From assembly GCF_002042965.1 (NCBI RefSeq), contig NZ_MZNT01000010.1, forward strand, positions 124,001-188,000: a stretch of 64,000 bases of DNA, in the 5' to 3' direction. This DNA is from Paenibacillus sp. 32352 (GTDB taxonomy: Bacteria; Bacillota; Bacilli; Paenibacillales; NBRC-103111). The translations under genes and the position numbers were made by a program. The stretch's first letter is position 1. Every line of letters starts with the position of its first letter. This document shows positions 1-8,564 of this stretch, piece after piece. The notes under the pieces are model-generated. The model ran no database searches and was not told where the DNA came from. It was given only the letters and a program-made list of their open reading frames with translations.

Positions 1-246
1 ATGGGTCTGGCCTTCGTCCTGTCCTTGTGCTCGACCTCGGACGCTTTTGTAGCTTCCTCCTTTGCGACGACCTTCTCTGCGGGCTCGCTCTTGACCTTCC
101 TTGTGTTCGGTCCAATGCTGGACATTAAGAGCATGCTGATGCTGCTGTCCGCTTTTAAAACGAAATTCGTGCTGAAGCTATCCGCCCTTATCATTGTTGT
201 TGTGCTTGTATGCTCTTTGGTATTCGAACGAATATTTTTGACCTAA
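1..246 (+). CDS. Permease, UPF0718/YcgR family (C-terminal part)
   Basis: The reading frame is open at the window edge, so this is the C-terminal end of a longer gene; the ATG at position 1 is probably internal. The 81 residues hold the family-typical LCSTSDAF motif, a GPMLDIKS motif and two hydrophobic segments, ending in a membrane helix. This fits the multi-pass permeases called YcgR in Bacillus subtilis (UPF0718/DUF318), whose substrate is unknown. It is followed 15 bp later by a YcgQ-type gene, the usual operon partner, which strengthens the call. Confidence 0.8.
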   Translation: MGLAFVLSLCSTSDAFVASSFATTFSAGSLLTFLVFGPMLDIKSMLMLLSAFKTKFVLKLSALIIVVVLVCSLVFERIFLT

Positions 247-261
247 AAGGAGCGTGACCCT

Positions 262-1221
262 GTGAGTCCGCGATTGTTAAGTCTGCATCACCTTATTAAA
301 TCCGCGATCCTGTTCGGGTTCGCCATGTACATCGTCTATCTGGTCAAAACGGATAACATTCTGTACTACATAGCCCCCCGGATGATTGATTATGTCAAAT
401 GGTCTGCCTTAGGCTTATACGCCATTGCCATTTATCAAGTGTACCTCGGCATCAGCTCCTTATGGAGGAGGAACGCCGCCGAGTGCGACTGCGGCCATGA
501 CCATACTCCCTCTTCGTCCTTTCTCAAAAACACAGCCATTTACGGCCTGTTCGCCGTCCCGTTGTTGTTCGGCTTCCTGCTGCCGGATACGTCAATGGGA
601 AGCAGTCTTGCCGCCAAAAAAGGGATGAACCTCAGCAGCTCCAGCAGCGTCAAGAAGGACGCCGTCAGCTCGGCTCCCGTTCCTCCGGCTTCCCCATCGG
701 GTTCGGGCTCATCCGAAGCGGCATCTCCCGCAGCGCCGGCAAGCCCCAAATCGGAAGCCGCGGCATCTACGAATATGGACGATCTGTTCCCGTCGGATAA
801 ATTTACGGCGCAATATGCCAAATTCGCCAAGCAAATTTACAAGTCCGATCTCATTCGGGTTAAGGAAGAGCTGTACCTGGAGACCTTGACTACGGTCGAT
901 TTGTATATGGATCGTTTTATCGGCAAAAAGATGGAACTCACCGGCTTTGTCTACCGGCAGGAGGAAATGAAATCGAACCAGTTCGTCGTCGGCCGCTTCT
1001 CCGTCTCCTGCTGCTCCGCCGACGCTGCACCGTTCGGTGTCCTCGTCGAATACGATCGGGCGGCCTCGTTCGCCGATGATTCCTGGGTTACGGTCACTGG
1101 GACCATTCAAAAAACAAAATATAACGATATGGACATTATGCTGCTCAAGGTTGAAAAAATCGCCAAAGCCGAGCCGTCCAAATCGCAGTATGTTTATCCG
1201 AATTTTGAATTTGGAACATGA
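262..1221 (+). CDS. TIGR03943-type putative permease subunit (YcgQ-like)
   Basis: This 319-residue protein starts at a GTG with an AAAGGAG site at 246-252. Three hydrophobic segments lie near residues 12-28, 40-62 and 91-108. Between the second and third is a Cys/His loop (CDCGHDH) that could bind metal. A Ser/Pro/Ala-rich linker follows, around 110-170, then a soluble C-terminal domain with an SCCSADA motif. That order is typical of the TIGR03943/DUF1980 family. It forms an operon with the preceding YcgR-type permease, and the two probably act together in the membrane. The cargo is unknown. The Cys/His loop suggests metal, but that is inference. Confidence 0.85.
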   Translation: MSPRLLSLHHLIKSAILFGFAMYIVYLVKTDNILYYIAPRMIDYVKWSALGLYAIAIYQVYLGISSLWRRNAAECDCGHDHTPSSSFLKNTAIYGLFAVPLLFGFLLPDTSMGSSLAAKKGMNLSSSSSVKKDAVSSAPVPPASPSGSGSSEAASPAAPASPKSEAAASTNMDDLFPSDKFTAQYAKFAKQIYKSDLIRVKEELYLETLTTVDLYMDRFIGKKMELTGFVYRQEEMKSNQFVVGRFSVSCCSADAAPFGVLVEYDRAASFADDSWVTVTGTIQKTKYNDMDIMLLKVEKIAKAEPSKSQYVYPNFEFGT

Positions 1222-1235
1222 TGGGAAGCAAAAAA

Positions 1236-1473
1236 CCGGGCTTTGTGAGCTCGGCTCAGTCTGTTGAGACTGGAGCTTGAAATGTAGTCAAATATTCCGG
1301 TCGGGTATGCCCCTACAGCCGCTGTTGAAACCCGCGAAAGGTGATTAGATTTAGTGGTATTTTCACGGGTTTCAAAGGCGGACGTAAACTCCTCCGAGGC
1401 ACACCCCACCTCCATATTTGCATATTTCACGCAGAAACAGGTCTCACAACCTGATCCGAGCTTATTGGCTCGG
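1236..1473 (-). mobile_element. Palindromic repeat element, copy A, inserted in a terminator hairpin
   Basis: Read on the minus strand, about 1259-1452 matches copy B at 8301-8507 along its whole length. Both share the block with GAAACCCGTGAA, its inverted partner, and the GAGGTGGGGT..GCCTCGG block. The ends are inverted (TGTTGAGAC at 1262-1270, GTCTCACAAC at 1441-1450). On each side lies a terminator-like stem: an imperfect one at 1236-1254 and a clean one at 1456-1473 followed by TTTTT. There is no coding capacity. I read it as a non-autonomous, MITE-like element that has split or duplicated the terminator behind the permease operon. Confidence 0.7.
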
Positions 1474-1487
1474 TTTTTGCTTGTGTA

Positions 1488-1580
1488 GGGAGCTAGTAGT
1501 AACGCGGTGTCATCCGCGTTATAGCTCCTATGTTAGCGCGGCACCTGACGTTGGTCAGCCACATGCGTCGCATGTGCTAA
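1488..1580. other. Intergenic hairpins between copy A and the epimerase gene
   Basis: A long hairpin at 1489-1528 combines GGAGCT/AGCTCC with an inner TAACGCGG/CCGCGTTA stem. It is followed by a smaller palindrome at 1560-1576 (CACATGCG..CATGTG). No open reading frame fits. Part of this stretch, 1534-1576, resembles 57629-57675. Its role is unknown; a structured RNA or a degraded small repeat are both possible. Confidence 0.35.
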
Positions 1581-1715
1581 GAGCACAGCCCCTCGCTTCT
1601 CTGGGTCGAAGCATTGCATCATGACAGACCGGACCTGCTTTGATACAATAAAGCATAAGCAAAGCTTAGCGATACATACCGCCTTTCATTCTTAAACCAA
1701 AAAGGAGTTATCCCC

Positions 1716-2663
1716 ATGATCAAGCAAATAGACTGGCAAGGAACACCGGCCTACACCCTGGAGAACGACAAGCTGATCGTCTCGATCTGCCCTGCGCTCG
1801 GCAACAACGTATACAGCATCTGGGACAAAACTCTCGACCGCGAAATACTTCGCGTCCCGGCTTCGCCTGCGGAATTGGAGCAGCAGCCGGTCCAATTCGG
1901 GACGCCGATCCTGATGCCGCCGAACCGCATTCGGGAAGGGCGCTTTCAATTTCAAGGACAATCGTATCAATTCGATGTCAATCATGTGACCGGCAATCAT
2001 ATTCACGGCATGCTCCGCAGCCAGTCTTGGACGGTAGCTGATTCCGGGAGCAAAGATGGAGGCCTGTTCATCACCTCAACGATCCGCCTGGCCGATGACG
2101 CCAACGTTCAACGGCAGTATCCGCATCCATTGGAGCTGGAGGTAACCTATGTACTGGAAGGCAGCCGGCTGAACCAGGTTTTGAAGGTTCGCAACACCGG
2201 CTCGACGCCTGCCCCGTTCGGCTATGGGCTTCATACGTGGTTCTTGCTGGACGGAGAACCGGACAAGTGGAAGCTGACCTTGCCTGTCAGCGGCATCTGG
2301 CAGCTTGATGAAGCGAACCTCCCTACCGGTGAAATTACCCCGCTGGGACAATATGAGACGCTGCGTGAAGGTGCAGCACTACAAGGCCATAACCTGGATA
2401 CGGTCTTCCAGATCGGCGACAATCCTTGTCTGGCCGTCCTGTCCAAGGAAAATGTAGAGATTCGCTACAGCGGCTCCGAGCTGTTCAAGCAATGGGTCAT
2501 TTATACCAAAGGGGAAGCTCATGATTTCATCTGTCTGGAGCCTTACACATGGGTTACGAATGCGCCGAATATCGACCTCCCTGCCGACATCACCGGCTTG
2601 CGCGGGATCGAGCCTGGGGCAGCCCTGGAGCTAGAAGTGACTCTCGAAGTCATTTATAAATAG
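1716..2663 (+). CDS. Aldose 1-epimerase family protein
   Basis: This 315-residue protein is preceded by AAGGAG at a normal distance. It shows the galactose-mutarotase fold signatures: NR at residues 70-71, the substrate-binding His in HIHGML (about 97) and the second His in YGLHTW (about 173). The length fits the family. The expected role is cytosolic interconversion of alpha and beta anomers of an aldose, so that sugars released from polysaccharides feed metabolism. It stands alone between repeat copy A and a convergent solute-binding protein gene. Many such proteins prefer sugars other than galactose, so the substrate is open. Confidence 0.85.
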   Translation: MIKQIDWQGTPAYTLENDKLIVSICPALGNNVYSIWDKTLDREILRVPASPAELEQQPVQFGTPILMPPNRIREGRFQFQGQSYQFDVNHVTGNHIHGMLRSQSWTVADSGSKDGGLFITSTIRLADDANVQRQYPHPLELEVTYVLEGSRLNQVLKVRNTGSTPAPFGYGLHTWFLLDGEPDKWKLTLPVSGIWQLDEANLPTGEITPLGQYETLREGAALQGHNLDTVFQIGDNPCLAVLSKENVEIRYSGSELFKQWVIYTKGEAHDFICLEPYTWVTNAPNIDLPADITGLRGIEPGAALELEVTLEVIYK

Positions 2664-2725
2664 ACGCCTCCACAAATCGGAGCCTCGCGGCGAAACCGCA
2701 ATTTATAAATGCTGATGTTGTAGAT

Positions 2726-2779
2726 AAAGAGACGGTGACCTGGAAGCAGAATCCTGCTTAAGGCACCGTCTCTTTTTTC
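2726..2779. terminator. Bidirectional terminator between epimerase and binding-protein genes
   Basis: A stem of AAAGAGACGGTG pairs with CACCGTCTCTTT at 2764-2775, followed by a T-run on the plus strand and an A-run on the other side. It lies between two convergent genes and can serve both. Confidence 0.8.
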
Positions 2780-2788
2780 AACACAACG

Positions 2789-4099
2789 TCACTGCTTCCC
2801 TACCTCGATAATATATTTATCCCCTTTTTCCCCCGCCTCTCTCAAGACGGTATTGATGTCCTTGTTCTCAGTCACCATGGACTTGGCGGCTTCCTTCAGG
2901 AAGGAATACATTTTGGTATCATATTGGGTAGCTTCCGGAAGAGGAGCTGGCTTCGCGGCGAAAATACCGGCCAAATTTTTCCCCTCATACAGCTTGGTGT
3001 CGCTCGAGAACTGCTTTTTCAAATTAGCATCCTTTAGAATCGTAAGTCGAATCCCTTTATTCATCGACTTTTGCACGTCTTCGTTGATCAAAGTTTGAAT
3101 GGCCGCAAAGGCAGCGTCTTTATTTTTGCTGGTTGGAGTGATCATCGCCATATGGAAATCAATTTCCCGTCCAAGTCCGGGCTTATCGTCAAAGGAAGGG
3201 AACGATACGATATCCCAGTTGAAATCCTTACTCGCCTCCTTCAGCTGCGGCAGCCGGGTCGTTAAGTTGGCGATCCAATACGGGTACATAGCCAGCTTCT
3301 GATCCTTCAGGAAATAATCGATGCCGTACGTATACTTTTTATTGCCGTCAACGATTCCCGGAATTTGATACAGCTGGTCGTATAAGCCGAACACTTTTTT
3401 ATAAGGATCACCGGTAAGTACCGTCTTCTCCTGCTTCTCATCGACGACCGGAAGCGAATAGGCGCGGCTCAGCACCTGCGGATCTCCCATATCCAGACCG
3501 ACATACTGAGTCCCCTGCTCGAATCGGGTTACTTTGCGCGCAAGCTCAATCACTTCGTTCCAAGTCATGTTATCCTTAGGATAAGGAACCGCAAATTTAT
3601 CGAAAATATCTTTGTTGTAAGCCATAACCCCATAATTCATGGCGTAAGGTATGCCATAGATCTCGCCTTTAGGACCGAACTTTTTGAGCAAATTGACCGC
3701 TTCCGGCTCCAGCACGTTGAAATCGACATTTTGCTGCTTGATTCGGTCGTTCAGATCAATACCCAGATTTTGCTTCAGCAAATCATGTAAATAATAATTG
3801 CTCGTTAAAATGACATCAGGCAGCTGGTCCGCCGTAATGAGCTTATCTAAAGAGCTGCCTGATACTAGTTGCACGTCGATGTTCGGGTATTTCGCCTTAA
3901 CCGGCTTCGTCACGAGCGATTCCAAATCGGCGTCGCTTAATATCCCAGCATTATGATTATAAAAGGTTAAGGTAACCGGCTCATTATTATACACATTTTG
4001 GCTATTACCTGAATTTTTCGACTCATTGCCTCCGCATCCGGAAAGCAGCAAAACCATGACCAAACCTAACCCTGTACATCCTCGAACTTTGTTCCTCAT
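2789..4099 (-). CDS. Extracellular solute-binding lipoprotein (ABC sugar type)
   Basis: This 436-residue protein has a lipoprotein signal ending in LLSG-Cys at residue 22 (lipobox). The body is a family 1-type solute-binding protein, with features such as the IYGIPYAMN and AYNKDIFDKF segments. It would sit on the outer face of the membrane and deliver an oligosaccharide to an ABC permease. No permease or ATPase gene is nearby, so it probably uses components encoded elsewhere. A divergent AraC regulator begins 170 bp away and is a likely controller. Its overall plan and C-terminus resemble those of the lipoprotein at 47628-48998. Confidence 0.88.
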   Translation of the reverse strand: MRNKVRGCTGLGLVMVLLLSGCGGNESKNSGNSQNVYNNEPVTLTFYNHNAGILSDADLESLVTKPVKAKYPNIDVQLVSGSSLDKLITADQLPDVILTSNYYLHDLLKQNLGIDLNDRIKQQNVDFNVLEPEAVNLLKKFGPKGEIYGIPYAMNYGVMAYNKDIFDKFAVPYPKDNMTWNEVIELARKVTRFEQGTQYVGLDMGDPQVLSRAYSLPVVDEKQEKTVLTGDPYKKVFGLYDQLYQIPGIVDGNKKYTYGIDYFLKDQKLAMYPYWIANLTTRLPQLKEASKDFNWDIVSFPSFDDKPGLGREIDFHMAMITPTSKNKDAAFAAIQTLINEDVQKSMNKGIRLTILKDANLKKQFSSDTKLYEGKNLAGIFAAKPAPLPEATQYDTKMYSFLKEAAKSMVTENKDINTVLREAGEKGDKYIIEVGKQ

Positions 4100-4269
4100 T
4101 CTTATTCAGAGCCCCCCATTTTGTCCATTTTTCAAGGAATCAACACCATATATTGCCTGGATGAAATTATCGGCTGACCTCCTCATGCTAACCTACATTG
4201 CCAACCATTGGAATGATCAATATAATTAAAACATGAACTATCGTGTCATTTCGTTGTATGGGGGAGCCA

Positions 4270-5055
4270 ATGGAAAAAACAGTCCTTTTATGCGGGTATT
4301 CTTATCATCTTCAGAGGGTGAAACGAGGGGATAAGCGATTCGGTTTGGACAGCTATCTGCTTCGCCTTCAAACGGAGGGAACAAGCAGGGCGGAGATTGA
4401 GGGGGAAGATGTCAAGATGGAACCGGGGGACCTCATTCTGCTGAAACCCGGGTCTTCTTATCAGCTTGAGGTTGATACAACGAACGGCAGCGGGGATTAC
4501 TACCTGTTCTGTCAGGGGGAGTGGATGGATGAATGGTGGAGCCGTTACCCCAAGCCGATCAAGTCCCGCATCAAAATCGGCGAAGCCGTCCTTCACCCAT
4601 GGAGGCAGATTATTAAGGAAACGCGGCGTTTGAACGAAGAGAACCAGGAATTAACCGACTATTTGCTTCGGGTACTCTGCCTATCCATTGACCGAGCCGT
4701 CACAGATACCAGTGCATCCTACAGCAGAGCCGTAACCGCCTTAAAAATGAAGCAATACATCGAGGAGCATGCCCACCAAGCCTTCAAAGTGGAGGATGTC
4801 GCCCGGCATGCCTGCTTAAGTGTTTCGCGGGCCTCTCATTTTTTTAAGGAATGCTATGGCAAAACTATGGTGGAATACGCTTTGGAATATCGTCTGGCTA
4901 CAGCTTTGGAGCGCATGAGACATACCGGGATGTCGATGGAAAGCATCGCGGAGAGCTGCGGATTTGGAAGCTATACGTACTTTCATCGGGTATTCAAAAG
5001 CAAATTCGGGCTGTCCCCGTCCCATTTCCGCAAGCTTGAAAAGTCCTTCCGGTAA
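4270..5055 (+). CDS. AraC family transcriptional regulator
   Basis: I prefer the ATG at 4270, just after GGGGAG at 4261-4266, over upstream GTG/ATG codons at 4243 and 4258 that lack a ribosome site; the spacing is short, so the choice is not certain. The 261-residue product has an N-terminal cupin-like sugar-sensing half (LEPG-type turn at MEPGDLILLKPG) and a C-terminal pair of helix-turn-helix motifs ending in the typical GFGSYTYFHRVFKSKFG signature. It is divergent from the solute-binding lipoprotein at 2789-4099 and probably controls it. The effector sugar is unknown. Confidence 0.85.
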   Translation: MEKTVLLCGYSYHLQRVKRGDKRFGLDSYLLRLQTEGTSRAEIEGEDVKMEPGDLILLKPGSSYQLEVDTTNGSGDYYLFCQGEWMDEWWSRYPKPIKSRIKIGEAVLHPWRQIIKETRRLNEENQELTDYLLRVLCLSIDRAVTDTSASYSRAVTALKMKQYIEEHAHQAFKVEDVARHACLSVSRASHFFKECYGKTMVEYALEYRLATALERMRHTGMSMESIAESCGFGSYTYFHRVFKSKFGLSPSHFRKLEKSFR

Positions 5056-5136
5056 ATAGGCGGCTGCGCTGCCATCCTTGCAAACCTTCACGATGAAGCC
5101 AGCCGCTTGCCGCTCCATCGTGATCTTCCGGCGAGG

Positions 5137-5982
5137 TTACCCCCTTCCCATTCTCATCAGCCAGCCTTTGGGTACCTTCGCTTCCCATTCCTGCGGCTGT
5201 TCGAGCCCCATGGCCCTGCATACGACGGCAGCCGTATCCATAAGCCCCAGCTCTGGAGGTACCTTGGAGCCGGCTTCAATCCCCGGGCCCGAGCAAGTCC
5301 AGAACACCGTTTTATCCAACGGATCATCGCTGCCATGGCCCTTGGGATTGACTCCGCCGCCTCCGTGATCCGTCGTGATCACAACGAGGCTATCCTCCGC
5401 CCAGCCTGCCCCTTCCACCGCATCGAGCAAAATACCGGTGAACCGGTCCGTCTCCGTTATAGCCTCCAAATAATCCGGTGTACCATAGCCGAACTTGTGT
5501 CCTGCGTAATCGGGATAATCGAACTGTATGAATAATAAATATAAATCCGGGTTGCTTCTTATATAATCAGCCGCAGCCTCTGCCAGCTCCTTGTCCGGCA
5601 AAGACACTTTATGTACTCCGATGCCCTCCTCGATAATTCCGTCCATAATCGGCTGCCAGCAGGTAAAGGCCGCCAGCTTGCGATCGGGATAAGCCTCGTG
5701 TGCCATCCTGAAGAACGAAGGATAAGGCGAATCGGAGGGATATCTAGAGGCGGCCGCCGTTTCGTTAGTCAGTCCGTGCTTGACCGGGGTAACCCCATGC
5801 AGCAGCGAGCCCCAGCACTGTGCGCTGATCGTCGGTGATACGGTCTGAGCTGTAAAGGTGGAAGCCCCCCTCGCCATCCATCGGTCCAATACGGGCGTTG
5901 ACGTTTGCTGGACAAAGCTTCCTGCACCGTCCCACCCGATCACAATAATTCTATTGTTTGATTTCATGTGTTGATCACCCAA
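5137..5982 (-). CDS. Alkaline phosphatase superfamily phosphodiesterase
   Basis: The protein belongs to the type I phosphodiesterase/nucleotide pyrophosphatase branch. Metal and nucleophile motifs appear in order: GWDGAG near the N-terminus, SPTISAQCWGSLLHG, FDYPDYAGH, TTDHGG and KGHGSDD. The usual start would be the ATG at 5967. However, a TTG at 5980-5982 lies 5-6 bases after GGGGAGAGG, while the ATG has no good site, so I chose TTG; the difference is five residues. No signal peptide is seen, so it is probably cytosolic. The substrate is unknown; phosphate diesters or phosphonates are possible. It is convergent with the AraC gene. Confidence 0.75.
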   Translation of the reverse strand: MGDQHMKSNNRIIVIGWDGAGSFVQQTSTPVLDRWMARGASTFTAQTVSPTISAQCWGSLLHGVTPVKHGLTNETAAASRYPSDSPYPSFFRMAHEAYPDRKLAAFTCWQPIMDGIIEEGIGVHKVSLPDKELAEAAADYIRSNPDLYLLFIQFDYPDYAGHKFGYGTPDYLEAITETDRFTGILLDAVEGAGWAEDSLVVITTDHGGGGVNPKGHGSDDPLDKTVFWTCSGPGIEAGSKVPPELGLMDTAAVVCRAMGLEQPQEWEAKVPKGWLMRMGRG

Positions 5983-6471
5983 TGTTCCTCTCCCCTTACG
6001 TGTGAAAGTGGATATTGCTCCAATATATGAATACCTGCACCTCCATTGTATAAGGTTTTCACTAATAGTCAACACCAAGTGCAATTAAACACAACAAACC
6101 ACACAAAATAACTCACTCATGTATTGGGAAGTTCTTTTTTTCGGTACCATGTTCTGATTCGCTGAATGTCCAAAGAATATATTAGTTTTTGACTGGATTT
6201 GTTGAACCTGCGCAGAAGTCTGAATTACAACACCGTTAGGCTCCGAAAAATAAGTATTAGACTGACTTCAATATAAAACCAGCCGCAGCCCTGGACCGGA
6301 AATATAAAGTCCTAGACTGCGGCTGGTTTATTGCTGTCGTTCTCCGTTTAGTTTAACGACCGTTTGTACTGTATGGTAAGTTTTCCTCTCAAATTACTTA
6401 GTTAGTGTAATCTCATATCCATCCAGAGTCTGCATACTTCAAATATTTGTTCAAGACAACGTTCTTGCTCA
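5983..6471. other. Gene-free stretch with one strong hairpin
   Basis: I found no convincing gene in these 489 bp. A large hairpin pairs AAACCAGCCGCAG (from 6276) with CTGCGGCTGGTTT (ending 6329). It may be the terminator of the serine hydrolase gene that ends at 6472, although it lacks a long T-run. Confidence 0.5.
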
Positions 6472-7638
6472 TTACTTAACTTCTCGAATACCCCTGTAGA
6501 CAGATTCGCACAGCTCCGTTGTAAACCTGCCTGACATTCCTTCAAGCGCCGTATTGGTGAACGCTACAACACTAAGCTCCTCACTCGGATCAACAAACCA
6601 GGAGTGACCATAGGTGCCGCCCATCCGCCACGTTCCCGGTGATTCAGGTGTATTGGCAGCTACTGGGTCTTTAAGCAAAGTGAAACCAAGTCCAAAGCCT
6701 CTCCCCGGCCAATAGGGCATCACAAGGTTACCAATTTGATTGGTTGTCATTTCTGTGACAAGAGCCTTCGGCAGAATCGGATCTCCTCCCTGCCGCAAAG
6801 CTTCCAGCAGTTTAAGAAAGTCTCCTGCGCTGCCAATCATACCGGCTCCCCCGGAAGGATAAGCTGTCTTATCGGTAAACCTGTTGGGTGAAAGGAGGAA
6901 TCCTGCCGTCCCCTCCACGAAAGGAATGGTATCCGAATCTTGTAAGCGCCGAGGCTCTCCAGCGCTGTCTGCGTAAGCCGTGGCCAATCTGTCCGTGTCC
7001 ACGGCCTTGAAATCCGTGTCCGTCATGGAAAGCGGCTGAGTTACAAGCATCCGTACGGCTTCACTTAGCGGCATTCCAGTAACCTTTTCGATGACCGCTC
7101 CGAGCACGTCTGTTGCTATGGAATACCTCCACATTTTCCCCGGCTCATATAAAAGCGGGACGGAAGCGAGTCTTTGCAGATTCTCTTCAAGTGTAATTCC
7201 CGCCAGATCCATGCCGTCCGATACCCCGGCAAGCTCATAAGTTCCCTTTTCTTCTTGGAAGAAACGGTAGGTTAAGCCGGCGGTATGCGTCATCAGATGG
7301 TGAACGGTCATGGAGGCATCCTGTCCGTTTGGCAGTTTGGGACGAAAGGCGGGCAACCATTTTTCCACCAGATCGTTTACCTGCAATCTCCCTTGTGAAA
7401 TTAATACTAAGGCTGCCGTTGACACGATCGGCTTGGTTACCGAAGCATATCTAAACAATGCATTTTCCTGCATCGGCCGCTTCTGCTCGCGGTCGGCCCA
7501 ACCAGCAGGCCTGCTGTAAACGAGGTTTCCTCCTAATGCAATTTGGACGACGGTACCCACGATCCTTTTTTCCTCAAGTGTGCGGTCAATTACCTCATTG
7601 ACGCTTTTATGCACGAATTCCAGGTCTGTCTTTATCAT
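6472..7638 (-). CDS. Serine hydrolase, class C beta-lactamase-like
   Basis: The beta-lactamase/transpeptidase-like fold is indicated by SVTK (catalytic Ser and Lys, near the N-terminal third), by WRYSIATDVLG for the Tyr motif, and by TYGHSW for the third motif. There is no signal peptide, so this is more likely an intracellular esterase or peptidase of the EstB/DAP type than a resistance enzyme. The ATG at 7638 sits 9 bases after AGGAG and is preferred over the ATG at 7647, which overlaps the ribosome site. It is divergent from an Lrp-type regulator, which may control it. Confidence 0.82.
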   Translation of the reverse strand: MIKTDLEFVHKSVNEVIDRTLEEKRIVGTVVQIALGGNLVYSRPAGWADREQKRPMQENALFRYASVTKPIVSTAALVLISQGRLQVNDLVEKWLPAFRPKLPNGQDASMTVHHLMTHTAGLTYRFFQEEKGTYELAGVSDGMDLAGITLEENLQRLASVPLLYEPGKMWRYSIATDVLGAVIEKVTGMPLSEAVRMLVTQPLSMTDTDFKAVDTDRLATAYADSAGEPRRLQDSDTIPFVEGTAGFLLSPNRFTDKTAYPSGGAGMIGSAGDFLKLLEALRQGGDPILPKALVTEMTTNQIGNLVMPYWPGRGFGLGFTLLKDPVAANTPESPGTWRMGGTYGHSWFVDPSEELSVVAFTNTALEGMSGRFTTELCESVYRGIREVK

Positions 7639-7808
7639 GCTTCTCATCCTCTCCTGCTGTAATTTACTTGATTATTTATAGCAAGTGTGTTTATTATATA
7701 AATAATTTCCGCCGCCTTACATTAAACAAACAAGTTAAATAAAGAAGTTTTCGATGATTATAAAGGTATTTAAAAGAAATAACTTTTAAATTAAAGGGGA
7801 CGATTTTC

Positions 7809-8252
7809 TTGGACGAAATCGATAAAAACATCCTGCTCCAATTGCAGAACCAGGCGAGATTATCCATGACAGATTTAGGAAAGCTGGTGGGACTGTCTCA
7901 GCCAGCCGTAACTGAACGTGTGAAACGCATGGAAGAAAAGGGGGTTATCGAGGAATACCGAACCATCATTTCTTCACAAAAAGTGGGTAAGCAATGCACA
8001 GCCTATATGCTTGTTCGGACCCGGAATTGCTATCCTTTCCTTGATTTTTGTCGTTCATCACCGGAGGTCACGGAATGTTATCGGATAAGCGGAGAGCATA
8101 ATTATTTATTGAAGGTCCTCACGGAAACAACCCAGGAGCTAGAGGAGTTTGAAAACCGGTGCGACCAATACGGAACCTACACGACTCTGATCGTAATGTC
8201 TTCACCGATCGCTTATAAAAATCTCATTGGAGAAACGAATTTGCTCGCATAA
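7809..8252 (+). CDS. Lrp/AsnC family transcriptional regulator
   Basis: This 147-residue protein starts at a TTG, 8 bases after AAAGGGGA. An N-terminal winged helix-turn-helix (LGKLVGLSQPAVTERVKRME) is followed by the RAM ligand-binding domain, with the usual GEHNYLLKV segment. Such proteins sense amino acids or related small molecules. It is divergent from the serine hydrolase and upstream of a convergent MFS exporter. Local control of the hydrolase is likely but is inferred from position only. Confidence 0.88.
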   Translation: MDEIDKNILLQLQNQARLSMTDLGKLVGLSQPAVTERVKRMEEKGVIEEYRTIISSQKVGKQCTAYMLVRTRNCYPFLDFCRSSPEVTECYRISGEHNYLLKVLTETTQELEEFENRCDQYGTYTTLIVMSSPIAYKNLIGETNLLA

Positions 8253-8279
8253 GATGTAATTCTAAAATCTCAAAAAAAG

Positions 8280-8528
8280 AATCCGCCTTTGCAGCGGATT
8301 GAGTTTGTCGAGAAACCCTGTTTTGCGTGAACTATGCTACATATGGAGGTGGGGTATGCCTCGGAGGAGTTTACGTCCGCCTTTGAAACCCGTGAAAATA
8401 CCACTAAATATAATCTAATTCACGGGTTTCAACAGCGGCTGGAGGGGGATACCCCATCGGAGTATATTGGCAATAGTTCAAGCTCTATTAGGTTTCTCGA
8501 CAGCCTAAATCCGCCTTTGCAGCGGATT
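8280..8528 (+). mobile_element. Palindromic repeat element, copy B, with 21-bp duplication of a terminator stem-loop
   Basis: The 207-bp body (8301-8507) has inverted ends GTCGAGAAACC and GGTTTCTCGAC and an internal inverted pair GAAACCCGTGAA/TTCACGGGTTTC, so almost the whole element can fold on itself. The flanks at 8280-8300 and 8508-8528 are identical 21-nt copies of a GAATCCGC-type stem-loop. The left one is preceded by an A-run and the right one is followed by a T-run. Joined together they would restore one bidirectional terminator between the convergent Lrp and MFS genes. This looks like target duplication on insertion. There is no transposase inside. Confidence 0.75.
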
Positions 8529-8564
8529 CTTTTTTTGCTTATGCTACACATACTCGTGACTCCT

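Noticed and set aside
6472..7638. Beta-lactamase resistance gene
   Set aside because: The fold is right, but no signal peptide is present and the third motif is HSW rather than KTG, so a cytosolic esterase or peptidase is more likely.
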